64,000 nucleotides of DNA from Caenimonas aquaedulcis (GTDB taxonomy: Bacteria > Pseudomonadota > Gammaproteobacteria > Burkholderiales > Burkholderiaceae_C). The stretch spans positions 3,004,618 through 3,068,617 of the forward strand of contig NZ_JADWYS010000001.1 of assembly GCF_015831345.1 (NCBI RefSeq). Direction: 5' to 3'. Below the pieces are notes generated by a model. That model worked only from the letters and a program-made list of their open reading frames with translations. It ran no database searches and had not been told where the DNA came from. Positions 27,248 to 37,362 of the stretch are shown one piece after another. Position 1 is the stretch's first letter. The number at the start of each line of letters is the position of its first letter. The translations under genes and the position numbers were made by a program.

Positions 27248-27927
27248 GCGCGGCGCCCGCGCTCACGCTGGTGAGCCATCACCTGTGCCCTTACGTGCAG
27301 CGCGCGGCCATCGTGCTGCAGGAAAAAGGCGTGGCGTTCGCACGGCGCTACGTGGACCTCGCGGACAAGCCAGAGTGGTTCCGCGCGGTGTCGCCGCTGG
27401 GCAAGACCCCGGTGCTGCTGGTGGAGGGCGATGCGCTCTTCGAATCCGCGGTGATCTGCGAGTACCTCGACGACGTGCTCGCGCCGCGGCTGCATCCGCA
27501 AGATGCCCTGGACCGCGCGAGGCATCGCGCCTGGATGGAGTTCGGCTCGAGCCTGCTCAACACGATAGGCGCGTTCTACAACGCGCCGGACGAACCCGCG
27601 CTGCTCGCGAAGCGCGAAGAGCTGCGGGCACGCTTTGCGCAACTGGAAGCGGTGTTGCCGGAGGCCGGGCCGTTTTTCAATGGCGAGCGCTTCTGCATCG
27701 TCGACGCGGTGTTCGGGCCGGTGTTCCGCTACTTCGACGTGTTCGAGCAGCTCGGGGAACCGCCGTTGTTCGAAGGCCTGCCCAAAGTGCGCGCCTGGCG
27801 TGCCGCGCTCGCGGCGCGGCCTTCGGTGCGCGAGGCCGTGGGCCGCGACTACGCGGACCGGCTCACGCGCTTCCTGGTCGAACGCGGATCGGCGCTGTCG
27901 CGGCGCATCGCAGGCCGGCTCGGCTGA
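27244..27927 (+). CDS. Glutathione S-transferase (omega/zeta-like N-domain)
   Basis: 227 residues, four-base overlap with the previous GST. N-terminal motif SHHLCPYVQRAAIVLQEK has a catalytic-type Cys as in omega or maleylacetoacetate isomerase-like GSTs, then SPLGKTPVL (cis-Pro) and ESAVICEYLDD. The C-terminal helical domain is complete. It may be a thiol transferase/dehydroascorbate-type enzyme rather than a conjugating one. It is co-regulated with its partner from the LysR-controlled region. Confidence 0.88.
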   Translation: MSAAPALTLVSHHLCPYVQRAAIVLQEKGVAFARRYVDLADKPEWFRAVSPLGKTPVLLVEGDALFESAVICEYLDDVLAPRLHPQDALDRARHRAWMEFGSSLLNTIGAFYNAPDEPALLAKREELRARFAQLEAVLPEAGPFFNGERFCIVDAVFGPVFRYFDVFEQLGEPPLFEGLPKVRAWRAALAARPSVREAVGRDYADRLTRFLVERGSALSRRIAGRLG

Positions 27928-27952
27928 GCCGCGCTGGGCGATACTCGCGCCC

Positions 27953-28801
27953 ATGGCAGTCCCTCACATCGCGCCGGCGGCGTCGCTGCCGCCGGCCGAC
28001 TTGCACGCCGCCTTCACGGCGGCTTTCGCCGATTACCTGATCGGGCCTTTCAAGCTGGCGTTGCCGGCGTGGCAAAGCTTCCTCGCTTCCCAAGGCGCAG
28101 ACCTCGACGCATGCCGGGTCGCGCTGGTGGACGGGGGCATCGTGGCCTTCTCGCTGGTCGCGCCAAGGCCGGAACTGCGGAGCTGGCGCCTCGCCACCAT
28201 GGGTGCGCTGCCCGCGGCGCGCGGCAGCGGCGCGGCGCGCGCCTTGCTCGACGATTTCCTCGACCGTGCACGGCAAGCCGGCATGCGCACGGCCGAACTC
28301 GAATGCTTCGCGCAGAACGAAAGGGCACTGCGCCTGTACCGCGGCCGCGGGTTCGAGTCCGTCGCCGAGTTGTTCGGCTACGTGCGCGAGCCGCAGGCCT
28401 TGCAGGACGGCATGCCGCTGGTGAGTGCCGCTGAAACCGTCGCACTCGAGGATGCGTACGCATGGCTCGCCGCCGCGAGCCGAGAGCGCGGCGACTTGCC
28501 GCTGCAGGTGACCGACGTGTCCTTGCGCGCGCGGACGACGCCCCTGCAAGCGTTGCGGATCGGCCGCGCGCAGATGGTCTGCACGACGACAGACGCGGGC
28601 GTTTCGATCAGCAGCCTGGTGGACATGGACGCATCGCAGGCCGATGCGCAGAAGCTGGTCGGGTCGCTGCTGCAGCACCATGCCGGACAGAAGATCGTCG
28701 TGCCGCAGCTCCAGCGGCACGACGTGGGCGGCGCGGCGCTGGAGCGTCTCGGCTTCGCGCGGCAGCCCCTGCACCAGGTGCTGATGCGAAGGCCGCTCTA
28801 G
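27953..28801 (+). CDS. GNAT family N-acetyltransferase
   Basis: 282 residues. The acetyl-CoA core lies at residues about 70-145: the MGALPAARGSGAARALLDDFLDRAR loop-helix, then the strand AELECFAQNERALRLYRGRGFE. A second, weaker GNAT-like half follows (about 160-282), so this could be a tandem or pseudo-tandem enzyme. Substrate unknown. A GATACT hexamer ends seven bases before the ATG and no Shine-Dalgarno is visible, hinting at a leaderless message. Confidence 0.8.
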   Translation: MAVPHIAPAASLPPADLHAAFTAAFADYLIGPFKLALPAWQSFLASQGADLDACRVALVDGGIVAFSLVAPRPELRSWRLATMGALPAARGSGAARALLDDFLDRARQAGMRTAELECFAQNERALRLYRGRGFESVAELFGYVREPQALQDGMPLVSAAETVALEDAYAWLAAASRERGDLPLQVTDVSLRARTTPLQALRIGRAQMVCTTTDAGVSISSLVDMDASQADAQKLVGSLLQHHAGQKIVVPQLQRHDVGGAALERLGFARQPLHQVLMRRPL

Positions 28802-28810
28802 GCGGCCCGC

Positions 28811-31150
28811 TCAGGCGGCGAGCGGTTCGGCCCGGGGCTGCGCGAGCGCGTCGAGCGCGTGCTGCACGACGTCATGCGCGTCGACCGGGCGGAGCAGCCG
28901 GTTGACGACGAGGGCCCGCAGGCTGCGCCGCGTCATCGAATGCGGCCGGCCGCCGTGGCTCACGAACATGAAGAGCTGGCGCCTGGTGCTCACCCAGCTC
29001 AGGCGCGCGCGGTGCCAGCGCTGCTTGCTGAAGAGGTCGACCAGCGAGCCTTCCGCGATGGATTCGATGATCGCATCCGCCTGTGCGGGCGCGAGTGCCA
29101 CGCCGGCCGCGCGCGTCACCGCGATCGGCGTGACCGAAGCACTCGCGGGCGCCGCCGTCGGCGAGGATGGTCTGCGCGCCGCGGGTTCGAGCTCGGCGTA
29201 GTCGCTCGGCAGCGTGTCCTCGAATCCGCATGCGCGCAACTCGGCCTCGCGCAGCCACATCTCTTCGCGGGCCTGCGGCTTTTGCGCGGGCGCGGGTCGC
29301 AGATCGTCGTCGACCGGTCCCGCGAGGTCGTCGCGCAGCGACAAGCCGCGTTGCTTGGCCCGCAGCTTCATCACCGGGCGGTGCAGGCGCTCGAGCGCCT
29401 TGAAGAAGGTCTCGGTTTCGGACGGCGGGTGCCCGAGCAGGTCCAGGCCTTCGCGCAGTTTGGAGAGCACGCGCGGCAAGGCCTCGAAGGCCCGGGCCGG
29501 GTCGCGCAACGTGAGCTCGCGCTTGACGCTCCACAGGAGGTCGGTCACGACGCCGGTATAGCCGCCGGGATCGATCTGCGTGCCGCCGCTGGCGATGCGC
29601 GCATGCGCGATCACCAGCGTCCAGGGGCCGAAGATGAAGTCCTGCACCACGGACGGCACGCCGTCCAGGTCGCTGCGCTGGCTCAGGTCCCAGGCGATCT
29701 GGTCGGCGGCCGCCTGGCGCTGTTCGGCGATCTCCACCTCCTGCACGAGCTGCCGGCGCTGGCTCTCCTCGGCTTCGTCCTGCCGCGCCCACTGCTTCGA
29801 CAGGCGCGCGAGCTCGCTCTCGAACGGGTGCGCATCGTCCAGGGCCTCGACCTGGTTGAGCGCGTTGAAGCTGGCGGTGACTTCGGTCAAGAAGGCCTGG
29901 AATTCGCTGGAGAACTCGTCGTTGAACTTGAAGCTGCGCTGCGCCACGGCCTCGAGCAGTTGCCGTGCGGGGTTTTGCTGTTCCGCGAAAAAACGCGGCG
30001 AATGCATCGCCAGCCGCGCGAGCGACGGTTCGAGCGCGACGATGGATTCGCGCACCGGCGCGAGCAGGCGGGGGTCCTGCGCGACCTGCCCGATCAGCTG
30101 GTTGACGACGTCCAGTCCCATCACCTGCCCGAGCTGCTTCGCCTGCTTGCGCAGGCGGGTGCGCACGAGCGAGCGCTGGCGCGGCGCGGCGTACGCGCCC
30201 CAGACCTCGCGGTTCAGGGGGCTGTCGGTGCCGACTTCGCGCGCGGGGCGGTCGACCGCGGGCAGGTGCTGGTAGCGGCGGGCGGCGTCGGGATCTGGCG
30301 GCGCCTCGTCCCAGCGCGCTTCGAGTTCCGCGAGTTCCTGGTCGACCTGCTGGTAGTAGGTGGGCGCCAGCGGCTGCTGCGCATGGGGCGCCGCGCCGAA
30401 GAGAAAGTCGCGCAGGGCCGGCGCACCGATGGCGCGAGCGGCGAGTTCCACCCATCCCGAGATCACGCCCGGGGCGGGGGGCGCGGCTTGCAAGGGCGCG
30501 GGACGCGAAGGGGACAGCGGGGCGGGCCCGGTCACCACGCGATAGCCCGCCGCCCGCACGTTCGATGCCGCCAGCATCCTGCTGCAGGTCTTGTAGATCG
30601 CCTTCAGATCCGCCGCCAGCGGCTCCGCCATGAGGCGCAACCACAGCGCGGCAGGCGCCTCCGGCGTTTCGCCCACCACCTTGCGCAACGCCTGCGCGAC
30701 GAGCGCGGGGCGCAGCGGATTGAGTTCGGGCTGGATGCCATCGAGCTGCAGCGCCGAGCTCATGTACGTGTCGAGTTCCGCGAGCGCCTGCTCGGTCGCG
30801 GAAGCGAGTTGCTGCGCGAGCCGCGACGCCTCGATGGATTGCAGCACCTCGTCCTCGTCGACCAGCGTCAGCGTGAGCGACGAGGGGCTGGCCATCGCAG
30901 TGGTGCGCGCTGTGCGGTTCGACAGGAGGGATTCGCGCAGGGCGGAGGGAAAGGCGCCGCACCAGGCGACCCGCAGGGCCGGCAAGGCGCGCGCCGCGGC
31001 GGCGGCTTCATGCCGGATAGCGGGGCCGCCCTTGCGCAACTCTTCATCGAGCAGCGCGCCGGCGTGGTCGATCGCGCGGGCGATCATCCTCGCCGATTGG
31101 GCGACGGCTTCATCGATACAGGGACGGACGATTGCAGGAAGCTCAGCCAT
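28811..31150 (-). CDS. DUF1631 family protein
   Basis: 779 residues, soluble, predicted mostly helical, with no signal peptide. I recognise the long alpha-helical, Glu/Arg-rich N-terminal region (LPAIVRPCIDEAVAQSARMI) and the C-terminal domain (GSLVDLFSKQRWHRARLSWVS, then a FVSHGGRPHSMTRRSL segment) as DUF1631, a family found in beta- and gammaproteobacteria with no settled role. The C-terminal segment has a PilZ-like flavour (RxxR, basic strand), but that is speculation. It converges tail-to-tail with the GNAT gene, 9 bases apart. Confidence 0.82.
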   Translation of the reverse strand: MAELPAIVRPCIDEAVAQSARMIARAIDHAGALLDEELRKGGPAIRHEAAAAARALPALRVAWCGAFPSALRESLLSNRTARTTAMASPSSLTLTLVDEDEVLQSIEASRLAQQLASATEQALAELDTYMSSALQLDGIQPELNPLRPALVAQALRKVVGETPEAPAALWLRLMAEPLAADLKAIYKTCSRMLAASNVRAAGYRVVTGPAPLSPSRPAPLQAAPPAPGVISGWVELAARAIGAPALRDFLFGAAPHAQQPLAPTYYQQVDQELAELEARWDEAPPDPDAARRYQHLPAVDRPAREVGTDSPLNREVWGAYAAPRQRSLVRTRLRKQAKQLGQVMGLDVVNQLIGQVAQDPRLLAPVRESIVALEPSLARLAMHSPRFFAEQQNPARQLLEAVAQRSFKFNDEFSSEFQAFLTEVTASFNALNQVEALDDAHPFESELARLSKQWARQDEAEESQRRQLVQEVEIAEQRQAAADQIAWDLSQRSDLDGVPSVVQDFIFGPWTLVIAHARIASGGTQIDPGGYTGVVTDLLWSVKRELTLRDPARAFEALPRVLSKLREGLDLLGHPPSETETFFKALERLHRPVMKLRAKQRGLSLRDDLAGPVDDDLRPAPAQKPQAREEMWLREAELRACGFEDTLPSDYAELEPAARRPSSPTAAPASASVTPIAVTRAAGVALAPAQADAIIESIAEGSLVDLFSKQRWHRARLSWVSTRRQLFMFVSHGGRPHSMTRRSLRALVVNRLLRPVDAHDVVQHALDALAQPRAEPLAA

Positions 31151-31265
31151 AGGTATGGCAGGTTACTTCACAAGCATCAATTGCAACAACCTGCGCACGC
31201 GCCGCGAGCGTGGCGAAAGGAGCGAATTGATTCACTCCGTCACAAGATTTACCCCGGGCCGCAGT

Positions 31266-33464
31266 TCAGGCCGTCCCGGCCTTCACCTTCAATCGCCATG
31301 CATGCAGCAGCGGCTCGGTGTAGCCGCTCGGCTGCTCCAGCCCCTTGAAGACCAGGTCGCAAGCCGCCTTGTACGCAGCCGATGTGTCGAAGTGACCCGC
31401 CATGGGCTGGTAGGCCGGATCGCCCGCGTTCTGCCCGTCCACCACCGCGGCCATGCGCTCGAAGGTCGCACGCACCTGCTCGGGCGTGACGACGCGATGC
31501 AGCAGCCAGTTGGCGATGTGCTGGCTGGAGATGCGCAGCGTCGCGCGGTCTTCCATCAGGCCGACGTTGTGGATGTCGGGCACCTTGGAGCAGCCGACGC
31601 CCTGGTCGATCCAGCGCACCACGTAACCCAGGATGCCCTGCGCGTTGTTGTCGATCTCCTGCTGGCGCTCCGACTCCGTCCACTTCGCCTGCGCGACGAC
31701 CGGCACCTGCAGCAGGCCCGCGAGCAGCGAGTCGTGTTCGCCGTCGGCGTCGATCTTCTCCATCTCCTTCTGCACCTCGGCGACGTTGACCTGGTGATAG
31801 TGCAACGCGTGCAGCGTGGCCGCGGTGGGCGAGGGCACCCACGCGGTGTTCGCGCCGGCCTTCGGATGCGCGCCCTTCTGCGCGAGCATCGCGGCCATCA
31901 GGTCGGGCATGGCCCACATGCCCTTGCCGATCTGCGCCTTGCCGCGCAGCCCGCAGGACAGGCCCACCAGCACGTTGTTCTTCTCGTAGGCCTGGATCCA
32001 GGCGCTGGTCTTCATGTCGCCCTTGCGGTACATGGGCCCCGCGAACATCGCGGTGTGCATCTCGTCGCCGGTGCGGTCGAGAAAGCCGGTGTTGATGAAG
32101 GCGACGCGCGCGCTGGCCGCTTCGATGCAGGCCTTGAGGTTCACGCTGGTGCGGCGCTCCTCGTCCATGATGCCGAGCTTCACCGTGTTGGCCGGCAGGC
32201 CGAGCATGGCTTCGACACGGCCGAAGAGCTCGGACGCGAACGCCACTTCCTTCGGACCGTGCATCTTGGGCTTGACGATGTAGACCGAGCCGGTGCGCGA
32301 ATTGCGCACGCCGCCCGCGTCCTTGCGCTTCAGGTCGTGGATTGCGATCGCGGTCGTGACGACCGCATCGAGGATGCCTTCGGGGATTTCCTTGCCGCCG
32401 TCCCACAGCACCGCCGGGTTCGTCATCAGGTGGCCGACGTTGCGGATGAACATGAGCGAACGCCCGTGCAGCACGACTTCCCCGCCGTTCGGGCCCTTGT
32501 ACCTGCGGTCCGGGTTCAGGCCGCGCGTGAAGGTCTTGCCGCCCTTGGTCACCTGCTCCGTCAGCGTGCCCTGGAGGATGCCGAGCCAGTTGCGGTAGGC
32601 GAGCACCTTGTCCTGCGCGTCCACCACGGCCACGGAATCCTCCAGGTCGAGGATGGTGGAGAGGGCGGCCTCGAGCACCACGTCGCTCACGCCCGCGCCA
32701 TCGGTCTTGCCGATGGGCGTCGAGCGGTCGATCTGGATGTCGATGTGGATGCCGTTGTGCATGAGCAGGATCGACGTCGGCGCAGCGGCTTCGCCCTGGT
32801 AGCCGATGAACTGGAACGGGTCCTGCAGGCGCGTCGCGCCGGCGCTCTTCAGGCCGACGACCAGGTTGCCGCCCTGCACGGTGTAGCCCGTCGCGTCGGC
32901 GTGCGAGCCGGTCGCGAGCGGCGCGGACTCGTCGAGGAACTTGCGCGCGAAGGCGATCACTTTCGCGCCGCGCGCGGGGTTGTAGCCCGCGCCTTTTTCG
33001 GCGCCCTCGGTCTCGGGGATCGCGTCGGTGCCATACAGCGCGTCGTAGAGCGAGCCCCAGCGCGCGTTGGCGGCATTGAGCGCATAGCGCGCGTTCAGGA
33101 TCGGCACCACGAGCTGCGGGCCGGCTTGCAGCGCGAGCTCGGCGTCGACGTTGGCCGTGGTCGCTTTCGCGCCCTTCGGTGCGGGCACGAGGTAGCCGAT
33201 CTGCTCGAGGAACGCGCGGTAGGCGCCCATGTCGCGGATCGGGCCGGGGTTGGCCTTGTGCCAGGTGTCGAGCTCCGTCTGCAGGCGGTCGCGCTCGGCG
33301 AGCAGCGCGATGTTTCTGGGCGCGAGGTCACGCACCACGGCGTCGAACCCCTTCCAGAACGCGGCTGCGTTGACGCCGGTGCCGGGCAGCACTTCGTCTT
33401 CGATGAAGCGGTGCAGTTCGGTCGCGACTTGCAGCCCGTGGGCGGTGGTTCTGGCGGTGGTCAT
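31266..33464 (-). CDS. glcB: Malate synthase G
   Basis: 732 residues from the ATG at 33462-33464, chosen because GAGGAG lies ten bases upstream. It condenses glyoxylate with acetyl-CoA to malate. Isoform G length and motifs are present ([21 protein letters not shown] N-region, [32 protein letters not shown], and the C-terminal catalytic region with [12 protein letters not shown]). Its Shine-Dalgarno begins directly at the stop of the upstream haloacid dehalogenase gene, so the two are probably translationally coupled. Confidence 0.96.
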   Translation of the reverse strand: MTTARTTAHGLQVATELHRFIEDEVLPGTGVNAAAFWKGFDAVVRDLAPRNIALLAERDRLQTELDTWHKANPGPIRDMGAYRAFLEQIGYLVPAPKGAKATTANVDAELALQAGPQLVVPILNARYALNAANARWGSLYDALYGTDAIPETEGAEKGAGYNPARGAKVIAFARKFLDESAPLATGSHADATGYTVQGGNLVVGLKSAGATRLQDPFQFIGYQGEAAAPTSILLMHNGIHIDIQIDRSTPIGKTDGAGVSDVVLEAALSTILDLEDSVAVVDAQDKVLAYRNWLGILQGTLTEQVTKGGKTFTRGLNPDRRYKGPNGGEVVLHGRSLMFIRNVGHLMTNPAVLWDGGKEIPEGILDAVVTTAIAIHDLKRKDAGGVRNSRTGSVYIVKPKMHGPKEVAFASELFGRVEAMLGLPANTVKLGIMDEERRTSVNLKACIEAASARVAFINTGFLDRTGDEMHTAMFAGPMYRKGDMKTSAWIQAYEKNNVLVGLSCGLRGKAQIGKGMWAMPDLMAAMLAQKGAHPKAGANTAWVPSPTAATLHALHYHQVNVAEVQKEMEKIDADGEHDSLLAGLLQVPVVAQAKWTESERQQEIDNNAQGILGYVVRWIDQGVGCSKVPDIHNVGLMEDRATLRISSQHIANWLLHRVVTPEQVRATFERMAAVVDGQNAGDPAYQPMAGHFDTSAAYKAACDLVFKGLEQPSGYTEPLLHAWRLKVKAGTA

Positions 33465-33477
33465 GGGTTCTCTCTCC

Positions 33478-34155
33478 TCAAAAAAATGCAAGGACGTCGC
33501 GCAGGCTCGTGCCGGTGCGCGTGGGCTGCGTGCCCAATTCCTCGAAAGGCAGTTGGTAGCGGTTGACCCAGAGCGTGCGAAATCCGAACCAGGTCGCGCC
33601 GAGCGCGTCCCAGCCGTTGCAGCTCACGAAGGCGATCTGCTTCGCGTCGAAGCCGGTGGCCTTCGGCCCGAGCGCGTAGGCGGCCGGGTGCGTCTTGTAT
33701 TTGCGGATGCTGTCCACGCTGAGCACGTGGTCGAGCAGGCCGTCGAGCCCCGCGCTGCGCACGGCCACGCCCAGCATCTGCGGATCGCCGTTGCTCAGGA
33801 TGCCGGTGACGACGCCCTTCGCCTTCAGCGCCGCGAGCACTTCCTTGTTTTCGGGAAAGGCCGAGAGGTGCCGGTACTGGTTCATCAGCCGCTCTTCATG
33901 GTCCTGGGACAGGTCCAGGGCGAGGCGCTTGCACGCGTAGCGAAGGCCGGCTCGCGTCAGGTCCCAGAACGGGCGGTAGTGTTCGCCATGGTTGCTCGTC
34001 GTGACGAGCCGCGTGTATTCGATCTGCTTGTCGCGCCAGAGCGTTGCGAGCGCGGCGCCGTGGCCCGGGAAGAGCTGTTCCGCGAGCAGGCCCACGCTGT
34101 ACACGTCGAACAGCGTGCCGTAAGCGTCGAACAGGACAGCCTTGGGTTTTTCCAC
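33478..34155 (-). CDS. Haloacid dehalogenase, type II (L-2-haloacid dehalogenase-like)
   Basis: 225 residues, GTG start at 34155. HAD fold: nucleophile Asp10 in [10 protein letters not shown], motif [11 protein letters not shown], motif III Lys in [10 protein letters not shown], and motif [12 protein letters not shown], where type II enzymes have S-x-N-x-W-D. It would hydrolyse 2-haloalkanoates; chloroacetate would give glycolate. The TGA merges with the malate synthase Shine-Dalgarno, placing dehalogenation next to glyoxylate assimilation. Other HAD phosphatase roles cannot be excluded. Confidence 0.85.
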   Translation of the reverse strand: MEKPKAVLFDAYGTLFDVYSVGLLAEQLFPGHGAALATLWRDKQIEYTRLVTTSNHGEHYRPFWDLTRAGLRYACKRLALDLSQDHEERLMNQYRHLSAFPENKEVLAALKAKGVVTGILSNGDPQMLGVAVRSAGLDGLLDHVLSVDSIRKYKTHPAAYALGPKATGFDAKQIAFVSCNGWDALGATWFGFRTLWVNRYQLPFEELGTQPTRTGTSLRDVLAFF

Positions 34156-34164
34156 CCCACGACT

Positions 34165-34193
34165 GTATTAGGAACCTGGGCGAAGATTAAGAA
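34165..34193 (-). promoter_or_regulatory. Weak promoter candidate for the dehalogenase-malate synthase unit
   Basis: Read on the minus strand, TTCTTA (34193-34188), a 17-base spacer, then TAATAC (34170-34165). The hexamer lies nine bases from the GTG start, so the leader would be very short. Match to consensus is modest. The 85-base gap is AT-richer than its surroundings. Confidence 0.3.
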
Positions 34194-34240
34194 GCGGAAA
34201 GGCGATGTATCCGTGACTTATTTGAGGGTAATGGCCGAGT

Positions 34241-36238
34241 TCACTTCATGTACGTGGCCACGAATCGCAGGATGTTCTCATACCAGGCCACCACGTTCTT
34301 GGGCTTGAGGACCCAGTGGTTCTCGTCCGGGAAGACCATGAGTTCGCTGTCCACGCCGTGGTACTGCAGCGCCTCGAAGAGCATCAGGCCCTCGCCGACC
34401 GGGCAGCGGTAGTCCTGCTCGCCGTGGATGACCAGCGCGGGGGTTTTCCACTTGGCGATGTGGCGCATCGGCGCATAGCGGTCGAAGGCGAGCGGGTCCT
34501 CGTACGGGTTCTCGCTGCCCATCGCGAAGTACCAGTAACCCGGGTGGTCGGTGACGCCGGTGAAGTTCGCCATGGTGACGATGCTCGCGTGGGTGACAAG
34601 GCAGCGGAAGCGCTGTGTCTGCGTGCCCAGCCAGTTGGTCATGTAGCCGCCGAAGCTGCCGCCCATCGCCATGATGCGCGAGGCGTCGACGTCCGGCCGC
34701 GCCTCGAGCGCATCCGTGACGGCCATGATGTCCTCGAAGCACTGCCCGCCCCACACATTGCCCCAGATGCCCTGGATGAAGTCCTGCCCGAAGCCCGTGG
34801 AGCCGCGCGGGTTCGGTTGCACCACCGTGTAGCCCTGCGCGACCGCGAGCAGCGGGTTCCAGCGCCAGTGCCACGCATCGCCGCTCATGCCGATCGGGCC
34901 GCCGTGAATCCACAGCAGGACGGGGCTCTTGCCGCCCCGTGCGGACTTGGGCCGCGTGATCCAGCTTTGCACGGCGGTGCCGTCGGTGGAGGTGGTGGTG
35001 ATGCTTTCGATCTCCGCCCAGTCGCTCGCGGGCTTGAATCCCGACAGGCGCGCCAGCGGCGTCGTGGCGCTCCCGGGCTTGCCGTCGTGCACGTAGCACT
35101 CGGGCGCGTCGAGCGTGGTGGAGCGGATGCATGCGAAGCCGCCTTGCGGCAGCGCCACCACGTCGTTGTGGCCGCCGCCGTTCGCGCGCGGCGTGAGCGG
35201 GGTCACTTCACCGCTGGAGGCCCGCACCGAGAACACGGGCACGATGCCCTCGTCGTCCGCCGTCACCAGGAGGTCGCGGCCGTCGGCCGACCAGCCCCAG
35301 ATGTGCGGCCAGCGGTCCCAGGTCTTCGCGACTTCGCGCGCATGGCCGGCGTCGTCGAACAGCGTGAGCGTGGGACGCACCACGTGCTCCCGGGTGCGCT
35401 TCTCGCGCACCGCGGCGATCGCGCGGCCGTCCGGCGCGAAGCGCGCGTTACCCGTGGAGACGGACCCGCCCTGTGGCAGCAGGCGATGCGTGCCCGCCTC
35501 GAGGTCGAACACCATGAGGTGGTGGTCGTCCATCCGGTCTTCACCCGGCACGCGCCACAGCGTGAGCGCGCGAAGCCCGTCCGCGGCGATGTCGAGCTCG
35601 GCTTCGATCGCGAGTTCGGTCGTTGCGTCGGGCGTGAGGTCCTTGCGTTGCCCGCCCTGCGCGTCGCACACGATCAGGTGCGTGTTGGCGCGGTCCGGGT
35701 TCTGGTGCAGCCAGTGGTCCCAGTGCCGCACGGGCTGCGTGCGGAAGTTGCGAGCGCTCGTGCCCTTCTTCGCGCGCTCGGAAGCGGTCTCGCGCTGCTT
35801 CTCGTGCGCGACGCCTGCGAGCACCGGCGCGAACAGCACCATGCGGTCCGCGCGCGCCGCGAAGCGGAAGCCTTCCACACCCAGCGGCTCGTCGGTGAGC
35901 TGGCGCGGCTCGCCGCCTTCGGCCGGCAGCAGCCACACCTGCATGCGCTTCTCGGCGTCTTCGTCCGGCTTTATCTCGTTGGGCTGGCGATTGGAGAGGA
36001 AGCCGAGCGCCCCGTCGTGCCGGAAACACGGCGCGGCGTCCTTCGTCTCGCCGCGCGTGAGCTGCACCGCCGCGGACCCGTCGGTGGGCACCTTCCACAG
36101 ATCGGACAGGTACTTCACGCCATCGCGGTCCAGGCGTTGCACCGCCACGGCGAGCCAGCGCCCGTCGGGTGAAGCCGCGATGCCGCCGACGCGGCGCACC
36201 GCGATGTGGTCTGCGGGCGAGTAGGGGACGGATGTCAT
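34241..36238 (-). CDS. S9 family prolyl oligopeptidase-type peptidase
   Basis: 665 residues from the ATG at 36236-36238 (GAGGAG seven bases upstream). An N-terminal beta-propeller (residues about 1-390, repeated SPDGRW/APDGRA motifs) precedes an alpha/beta hydrolase domain. Catalytic Ser is in GGSFGGYMTN, Asp in HGEQDYRCP and His in DENHWVL. This matches acylaminoacyl-peptidase/dipeptidyl-peptidase-like S9 enzymes. No signal peptide, so cytoplasmic. It lies 40 bases downstream of the amidohydrolase on the same strand. Confidence 0.92.
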   Translation of the reverse strand: MTSVPYSPADHIAVRRVGGIAASPDGRWLAVAVQRLDRDGVKYLSDLWKVPTDGSAAVQLTRGETKDAAPCFRHDGALGFLSNRQPNEIKPDEDAEKRMQVWLLPAEGGEPRQLTDEPLGVEGFRFAARADRMVLFAPVLAGVAHEKQRETASERAKKGTSARNFRTQPVRHWDHWLHQNPDRANTHLIVCDAQGGQRKDLTPDATTELAIEAELDIAADGLRALTLWRVPGEDRMDDHHLMVFDLEAGTHRLLPQGGSVSTGNARFAPDGRAIAAVREKRTREHVVRPTLTLFDDAGHAREVAKTWDRWPHIWGWSADGRDLLVTADDEGIVPVFSVRASSGEVTPLTPRANGGGHNDVVALPQGGFACIRSTTLDAPECYVHDGKPGSATTPLARLSGFKPASDWAEIESITTTSTDGTAVQSWITRPKSARGGKSPVLLWIHGGPIGMSGDAWHWRWNPLLAVAQGYTVVQPNPRGSTGFGQDFIQGIWGNVWGGQCFEDIMAVTDALEARPDVDASRIMAMGGSFGGYMTNWLGTQTQRFRCLVTHASIVTMANFTGVTDHPGYWYFAMGSENPYEDPLAFDRYAPMRHIAKWKTPALVIHGEQDYRCPVGEGLMLFEALQYHGVDSELMVFPDENHWVLKPKNVVAWYENILRFVATYMK

Positions 36239-36278
36239 GGCGGGCTCCTCGATTGGCGCCGGGTTGCAAATGTGCGGA

Positions 36279-37259
36279 CTAGAACTCGAACACGCGCTGC
36301 GCATTGGCGCTGCGGACCTTCTTCATCGATGCGTGCCCCAGCTGCGCCGTATTCGCGAACGCGCCCTTGGTGTCGTGCACCCAGTGCGGCCAATCCGTGC
36401 CGAACATGACGTGGTCGTCGCCGACGATCTCGATGAGGTACTTCAGCGAGCGCACGTCGTAGGTGATGCTGTCGTAGTAGATGTGGCGCAGGTAGTCCGT
36501 GGGCTTGCGTTTCATCTGGCGGCGCGACGCGAGTTCGACCTCGTCGCCCTTTTCGAAGCGGCCCACGAGGTAGGGCAGCGTGCCCCCGCCGTGCGACGCG
36601 ATCACCTTCATGTTTGGGTACTGGTCGAAGAACCCCTCGAAGATCATCCGCGTGATCGCGAGCGTGGTGTCGAACATGAAGCCGACTGACCAGCTCAGGT
36701 CGAACTTGGTCATGTCCATCATGTCCACGCCGGGCGGGTCCGTGGGGTGCACGAGCACCGGCAGCGCGCGCTTGTCGATGGCCGCCCAGACCGGCGCGAA
36801 CATCGGATCCGTCAGGCTCTTGCCCGCGACGTTGGCCAGCACCATCACGCCGACCGCGCCCTTCGCGCAGCTGCGCTCGAGTTCTTCCACCGCGCGCTGC
36901 GGATACTCCCAGGGCAGCGAAGCGAACCAGCGGATGCGGTCCGGGTAGCGGCCTTGCGCCTCCGCCACGTTGTCGTTCGCTTCGCGCGCGGCCTGGCAGC
37001 TCACCTCCTCGCCGCCCCAGTACACGTTGGGGCAGGTGAGCGAGACGACGGAGACGTCGATGCCCGCCTTGTCCATGTGCTCGATGCGCAGCTCCCAGTT
37101 GAAGTGGCCCTTTTGCGGCAGCACCACCGGCGTGTTGCCGCGGAAGATCTCCTGCTGGCCGTCGGGACGGGTCTGGATGTTGTACATGCCGCCTTTCTGC
37201 TTGAGCAGCTCGAGCCACTTCGTGGTGAACATGTGCGTGTGCACGTCGATGACGGTCAT
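36279..37259 (-). CDS. Amidohydrolase family 2 (ACMSD-like)
   Basis: 326 residues, ATG at 37257-37259 after AGGAG. Metal-dependent TIM-barrel: HTHMF (metal-binding His pair), HPTDPPG near the middle, SHGGGTLPYLVGR and GTDWPHWV with the metal Asp near residue 290. This resembles aminocarboxymuconate-semialdehyde decarboxylase and related aromatic-acid decarboxylases or hydrolases. The reaction cannot be fixed from sequence. It is divergent from the Bug-type binding protein. Confidence 0.88.
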   Translation of the reverse strand: MTVIDVHTHMFTTKWLELLKQKGGMYNIQTRPDGQQEIFRGNTPVVLPQKGHFNWELRIEHMDKAGIDVSVVSLTCPNVYWGGEEVSCQAAREANDNVAEAQGRYPDRIRWFASLPWEYPQRAVEELERSCAKGAVGVMVLANVAGKSLTDPMFAPVWAAIDKRALPVLVHPTDPPGVDMMDMTKFDLSWSVGFMFDTTLAITRMIFEGFFDQYPNMKVIASHGGGTLPYLVGRFEKGDEVELASRRQMKRKPTDYLRHIYYDSITYDVRSLKYLIEIVGDDHVMFGTDWPHWVHDTKGAFANTAQLGHASMKKVRSANAQRVFEF

Positions 37260-37362
37260 GGGTCTTGTCTCCTGGTAATGCTTTGGATGTGGCTAGGGGT
37301 GCACCCGGATGGTGCTGCCTGCGCGACCCCGATAAATTTAACCGCTAACCGAAGGACAGACC

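Noticed and set aside
33465..33480. Riboswitch upstream of malate synthase G
   Set aside because: Only 13 bases separate the dehalogenase stop from the start codon, so there is no room for an aptamer.
30630..33566. 978-codon plus-strand frame opposite DUF1631 and malate synthase
   Set aside because: It spans two real minus-strand genes and the gap between them, with low-complexity sequence and no ribosome-binding site. A GC-driven shadow.
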